Positions 59,397 to 64,000 of a DNA stretch of 64,000 bases are shown here, piece after piece (the stretch's first letter is position 1; each line of letters opens with the position of its first letter). The notes below the pieces were generated by a model that worked only from the letters and a program-made list of their open reading frames with translations, searched no databases and was not told the DNA's origin. The DNA comes from Nissolia schottii (Eukaryota > Streptophyta > Magnoliopsida > Fabales > Fabaceae), in the NCBI GenBank assembly GCA_003254905.1, contig QANU01107126.1, positions 532,585-596,584 of the forward strand. The letters run 5' to 3'. The translations under genes and the position numbers were made by a program.

Positions 59397-60480
59397 CATC
59401 GCACATTAATTCAAAACCTAAGTTCCAATCTGGTGCACTGATTATGGGAGCAGAGGTCAAACTAGACTTCAATTTTTCAAAAGCAATTAAACAGTTATTA
59501 TAAAAAATGAAAGGGGTATCCTTATTTAGAAGGTTAGTAAGAGGCTTGGCAATTTTGGAGAAATCTTTAATAAACCTCCAGTAGAATCCTACATGGCCTA
59601 GGAAACTTCTGATCCCTTTGACATTAACTGGGGGTGGTAGCTTCTCAATGACATCAATCTTTGCTTTATCTACCTCTATGCCTTTGGCCGAGATCTTGTG
59701 ACCGAGCACAACACCTTCCTTGACCATAAAGTGACATTTTTCCCAGTTTAAGACCAGATTTGTTTCCACACACCGTTTCAATACGGTGTCCAGATTATGC
59801 AGGCAATGATCAAACGAGGACCCAAAGACCGAGAAATCATCCATAAAAACCTCCAGACTTTTCCCGATCATGTCTGCGAAAATTGCAAGCATGCATCTTT
59901 AAAAAGTGGCTGGAGCATTACACAATCCAAAAGGCATTTTCCTATAAGCAAAAATGCCAAAAGGACATGCAAAGGCGGTTTCTCTTGGTCTTTGGAGTCG
60001 ACGGTGATCTGGTTATAACCAGAATAGCCATCCAAGAAGCAATAGTATGCCTGGCCTGCTAACCGTTCTAGCATTTGGTCCATAAAGGGAAGTGGGAAAT
60101 GGTCTTTTCTGGTGGCTTTGTTTAGTTTCCTGTAATCAATACACATGCGCCAACTAGTAACAGTTCTAGTTGGGATTAGTTCGTTCTTATTATTTGAAAT
60201 TACAGTTATACCACCTTTCTTCGGTACTACCTGAATTGGGCTTACCCATGAGCTGTCCGAAATAAGATAGATCATACCTGCCTCGAGCAGCTTTACCACC
60301 TCTTTTCGCACCACTTCTTTCATTGTTGGGTTCAATCTCCTCTATGGCTGTCTCACAGGTTTGAAATAGTCCTCCATGAGGATCTTGTGCATACAGTAGG
60401 ACGAACTGATGCCTTTCAGGTCGGCCAGAGTCCATCCCAAAGCTTGGTGATTATCCTGTAAAACTTTGATCAATTGTTTC
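59397..60480 (-). pseudogene. Gypsy reverse transcriptase (pseudogene)
   Basis: Read 5' to 3' on the minus strand: KEVVKLLEAGMIY, WVSPIQVVPKKGG, CIDYRKLNKATRKDHFPLP, then in another frame MPFGLCNAPATF, the catalytic FMDD (in VFMDDFSVFG), LNWEKCHFMV and GIRSFLGHVGFYWRFIKDF. The frame ends in CDAS, the beginning of RNase H, where homology stops. Lesions: an in-frame TAG at 60342-60344, a frameshift near 59976-59982, and a TAA at 59899-59901. The upstream frame is also out of register with the protease (near 60540). Not functional. Confidence 0.92.
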
Positions 60481-60522
60481 TCTTCTTCCGGAGACAGAGA
60501 GTTGCTGATAATTACTGGTTTC

Positions 60523-61446
60523 TCATCTTCTTCCCTGCAAAAATAGATACTTAAGATTAGAGGGTAAGGGTTTTAACTCCAGCTTCTTTTCTTCTATCTT
60601 TGAGTCAGCTTCTTCGATTTCTTCCTTTGCTTCTTGCTCCGGAGGAATGGTAGGTGTATCCTCCAAGCTTTTAAGAAAGGCTTCAATTTCAGCTTTCTCC
60701 TCTTCAGTGAATTGTGCAGGGCTGTCTATTAATGCCATTTCAAGAGGATCTACTACTTGAGGCTTTTGTTCAACATGCATAACAACTTCCTCTAGCAGAT
60801 CAATCCGGAAGCATTGTCCCTTGTCTTTTGGGTACTGTATTGCTTCAAAGATGTCCATCTTCACTTCATCCTCATGAACTTTGATTTTCAATTTTCCGAT
60901 GTCCATGTCTATCCCCATTCTTGCTGTCCGCATAAAAGGTCTCCCAAGAATCAGGGGAACCTCAGTATCTTCTGAAATGTCAATAACAACAAAGTCAGCG
61001 AGAATTAAGAATTTGTATACTTTTACCAGAACATCTTCTTCCACGCCGAGTGGATATTTGATTGATCGGTCGGCCAGCTGCAGAGACATCCTGGTTGGCT
61101 TCAGCTCCAAATCACCTATCCTTTTCAGCATGGATAGGGGCATCAGGCTAACACTAGCCCCTAGATCAATTAAAGTTTTTCCTACTGATACATTCCCAAT
61201 GGTAACGAGAATGGTGATACTTCTTGGATCAGTTAACTTGTGAGGGATATAGTTCTGGATAATAGTGCTGCAGTTTGCGCCTAGTTGCACAGTTTCTTCT
61301 TCCTGATACTTTCTCTTCTTTAATAATAACTCTTTCATGAATTTGGCGTATGACGCCATCTGCTCCAAGGCCTCTGCAAATGGTATGCTAATTTGCATCC
61401 TTTTAAATATATCCATAAATCGAGCAAACTGCCGCTCTTTATCCAC
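60523..61446 (-). pseudogene. Gypsy aspartic protease region (pseudogene part)
   Basis: An open stretch of about 307 codons. It contains the retropepsin core with LIDLGASVSLMP (active-site aspartate in DLGAS, the form usual in this lineage), then VPLILGRPFMRTARMGIDM, matching the second conserved ILGRPF motif. The upstream KERQFARFMDIFKRMQISIPFAEAL segment is the usual linker from gag. The frame runs out near 60523, just where it should continue into reverse transcriptase, because of a frameshift. This is the best-preserved part of the element. Confidence 0.9.
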
Positions 61447-61550
61447 TTTTGTAGGAGCTAGTGGATAAGGGAGTGGTTTTATTGCAGAGGGTTTTGATAC
61501 CCTTTCTTCTTTCTTTTCTCCCTTCTTTTCTTTTTCTTTATTTTCTTTAT

Positions 61551-63123
61551 TTACAGAACTTTCTTTATTCTTTTCATCCTCCTCTTCTTTTTCTCCTTTT
61601 TCTTTTTCTTTTCACCTACCTTTTCAACTACCTCCTCACCCGTAGTCTCAATGACTTGAGGTTCTGCCAGCTTCCTGCTTCGAGTCATAATTACTTTACA
61701 TGACTCTTTAGGGTTTGGCTCAGTGTTAGCAGAGAATCTTTCCTTTTTGAGTTCTGCTACATCCTTAGCAAGCTGTCTCATCTGTATTTCCAAGTTCCGG
61801 AAGGAAGCACCCGTATTCTTTTGGTTGGCCATTGTTAGTTGCATGAATTGGTTGAGTGTCTCCTCCAACTTGGTAGTTTGCTCCATAGGTTATGGTGCTT
61901 GCTGCGGATTCTGGTACTGGCGGGGTTGCTGATATTGCGGTGGAGCCCTGGTGTTGGATGGACCTACATCTGGTCTCCATGGTTGGTAATTTTGCTGGTT
62001 CAGCCCTCTTTGATAGTTACCTTGATAGGGCCTCTGTTGATTGTTCAAGTACTGCAACTCTTCTTGCCTGCAATCACAATAACTAGTCTGATCGATGGTC
62101 ACCCGTACAAATTTCGCATACATATACCTGGTGTTTCTTGGATTCTTGACTATTTTTGAGTTGCTTTGGCAGCTCCATCAGTTGTTTCTTCAGTTCATCG
62201 AGTTGAAGCGGCAGTTGTCTATTTTGAGCTAGGATTGCATCATTCGCTCCTAGTTCTAGCATACCTCCTTTCTTGGCTGGTCCTCTGCCATACTGTCCTT
62301 GTTGATCTGTCAATGCCATAGACTCAATAATAGAGATTGCTTCGTCTGGTGTTTTAGACATGATTTGTCCACCAGCCATTGCATCCAGCATTAGTTTATG
62401 TTGTTGTTGCAAACTATTTCTAAAAATGCGGATCTGAGTCCTGGCATCGAACTCATGGTTTGAGCATATTCTTAGCATAGATTTGTATCTCTCCCAAGCC
62501 TCACATAGGCTTTCTCCTGGGGCCTGTATGAAAGTAGAAATAGCAGTCTTTAAATCCATGTACTTAGATTGGGAAAAATACCTGGAACAAAACCTTTCTT
62601 CTAGTTGATCCCAGTTTGACAGAATATGTTGGGGTTGATCTAACAACCATTCTTTTGCTTTCCCAATTAATGTCAGGGGAAACAGTCTAAAAAATATAGC
62701 CTCTTCATCTGCTTCTGACATGCCAGCAGTTCTACATAGCTCATAAAATTTTGTTAGATGAGCATATGAGTCTTCATGATCTAAATCTGCAAATGGGTTA
62801 GCGTACATAAGTTGGACTAATCCAGGCTGCATCTGTGGTACCCTTTGCATTCCTGTTATTCTTCCCATGCGGATTATATTCCGAGGGGTGAAATTGACAA
62901 AGCCCTGACTTTGTCCAGTCTCAGTGTTATCACCTTCAGCTTCTGTCATCTTTTCTATATCTGTAGGAGAATTGAAGGATGAGGATGAAGACGATTCTTG
63001 TTCCTTTAGTGCCTCAGTAAGTTGCCTTGCCTTCCTTGTTTTGCTTCTATTCCTCCTGGCTGTTGCTTCGATCTCAGGATCAAACAAAAGTTGATCTGCA
63101 GGAGTTTTCTTTCGCATAAACAA
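61551..63123 (-). pseudogene. Gypsy gag (pseudogene)
   Basis: The first open part, 63123-62083 (346 codons), has the retrotransposon gag domain: YANPFADLDHEDSYAHLTKF, FFRLFPLTLIGKAKEWL and WDQLEERFCSRYF. It then reaches a zinc-knuckle-like CEICTGDH, where a frameshift near 62090 ends it. Translation resumes in another frame (62123-61890) with glutamine/proline-rich sequence, broken by a TAA at 61890-61892, and continues to 61551 with a coiled, lysine-rich linker. Gag would form the virus-like particle; this copy cannot make a full protein. Confidence 0.9.
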
Positions 63124-63249
63124 AAACTACACAACCTGACCAAGGGGTTTAGAACAAGATAATCACAACTATACAAAGAAAAGAATATGTTAATTACAAT
63201 ATTCACAAAAGCTTAAAGTACACAATCAAAGTGATGTTTTAAAATGACA

Positions 63250-63270
63250 CAATCCCCGGCAACGACGCCA
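63250..63270 (-). other. Primer-binding site for tRNA-Asp
   Basis: On the minus strand TGGCGTCGTTGCCGGGGATT is complementary, with one mismatch, to the 3' end of plant tRNA-Asp(GTC), the primer of Athila-type elements. It lies between the gag start (63123) and the inner LTR end (63277), as expected for minus-strand orientation. Confidence 0.9.
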
Positions 63271-63276
63271 TTTTGT

Positions 63277-64000
63277 TGAAAGCCTATTTCTGTTGTTTGC
63301 ACTTTCTAGTTTTTCCGTCTACTGTGTTTGATTTCAAATCCTTGAGGGATTCAATTGCAGTACAGTGAGAAGGTTGTCGTCCTCTAGGATTGATGCTTGA
63401 AAATAACCGTCTTTGAGTTGTGATAATTTAAGCAATAATGGCTGGTGATTATGTTTAGGATTTTAACAAAGAAGTAAACTACAAGTACAAAACATAAATT
63501 AGGTTGAGTTTGGTTAGTAAAGAAAGGTGTTGGGATTTGATTTGTGATACTTACTTTAATATAACCAATAACTTAGCAAATATGATATGAGTTCTTGATT
63601 TTATCGCCACTAGTTCTTTAACCTAATCATCTTTTTCAAGCATGTTAAGATCAGTTGACTTTCTTTTATTATTTTGTCAATTTCTTGCACAAACTAACAA
63701 AGCAAGTCAACATTAATTCGGATGTTAACACGACTAATCCTTTATTCCAATTACGGCAACTAAGAATTAGATGAATTGACCTAGATCCGACTTAATGATT
63801 GTAACTTTCGTTCACAAACATTTAAGCATAACATAAAGCTTTGGAATAGCAAGATCAAAACTTAACTTGGATATCACTCAATAGTATAGCTTTCACTCAT
63901 AAAATTAAGTCTCAAATCAAGATTTAAGAAACTAAACCACGACTAGCATTGATGAAAGCCTTTTTAACCACTTTCTAGGATCTTGACATAGCTCTAGATC
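63277..64000 (-). mobile_element. 5' LTR of the gypsy element (partial, runs off the window)
   Basis: On the plus strand the inner edge starts TGAAAGCC, the complement of an LTR ending in CA, six bases from the primer-binding site. The following 724 bp are noncoding and A+T-rich and continue past the window end, so the outer terminus and target duplication are not visible. Confidence 0.75.

Larger units (their letters stand above)
59397..63276 (-). mobile_element. Decayed Ty3/gypsy retrotransposon, Athila-like lineage
   Basis: An element on the minus strand in the order LTR (right, partial), primer-binding site, gag, protease, reverse transcriptase. The polyprotein has the character of the Athila group: the gag style, an aspartic protease with a DLGAS active site, and a tRNA-Asp primer site. 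The coding sequence ends abruptly at about 59397, where RNase H should begin; RNase H, integrase and the 3' LTR are missing. Multiple stops and frameshifts (listed under each part) make it non-autonomous. It lies about 520 bp downstream of the cysteine protease gene, tail to tail with it. Confidence 0.9.

Overview
This is a eudicot plant nuclear window, most likely from a legume. The assignment rests on GT-AG intron-rich genes encoding plant-specific protein families, an A+T-rich background with long ATT/TTA microsatellites, Arabidopsis-type telomere-like CCCTAAA repeats, and LTR retrotransposons primed by tRNA-Asp and initiator tRNA-Met. The legume placement comes from general resemblance of the proteins, not from a search.

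Five apparently intact genes are present. On the minus strand: the splicing factor YJU2/CWC16 (2294-7330, 7 coding exons, 326 aa); a single-exon WAG1/WAG2-type AGCVIII kinase (9672-11129, 485 aa); a kinesin-14 (23473-28304, 17 exons, 1035 aa); and a plastid translation initiation factor IF-2 of the FUG1 type (33959-41689, 12 exons, 1006 aa). On the plus strand: a papain-like cysteine protease of the SAG39 type (57670-58877, 2 exons, 342 aa). Every exon chain was joined by hand; reading phase closes exactly in all of them. They are unrelated housekeeping or developmental genes, not a cluster or pathway.

The rest is repeats. There is a SINE with an 18-bp target duplication (9141-9323), a 417-bp solo LTR with a 5-bp target duplication inside a FUG1 intron (39285-39701), decayed copia fragments near 32.3-32.7 kb, 42.8-44.0 kb and 50.7-52.3 kb, several fold-back/MITE-like elements, and an Athila-like Ty3/gypsy element with several disabling lesions that runs off the right edge (59397-64000). 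A receptor-like-protein LRR fragment lies just downstream of YJU2.

From 45.9 to 57.2 kb lies a complex repeat zone. It contains TTA/TA microsatellites, about 650 bp of degenerate interstitial telomere-like repeat, a four-unit 265-bp tandem array, and a 246-bp hAT-type MITE inside one unit of that array. About 4.5 kb of this zone occurs twice (46.2-50.7 kb and 52.7-57.2 kb) at near identity. Two N gaps (41718-42112 and 52264-52681) and two single-N joins (30908 and 50732) mark weak assembly points. Both single Ns sit at edges of direct duplications, so those duplications may be partly artefactual. I found no convincing new molecular system; the most informative items are the datable insertions and the duplication structure.
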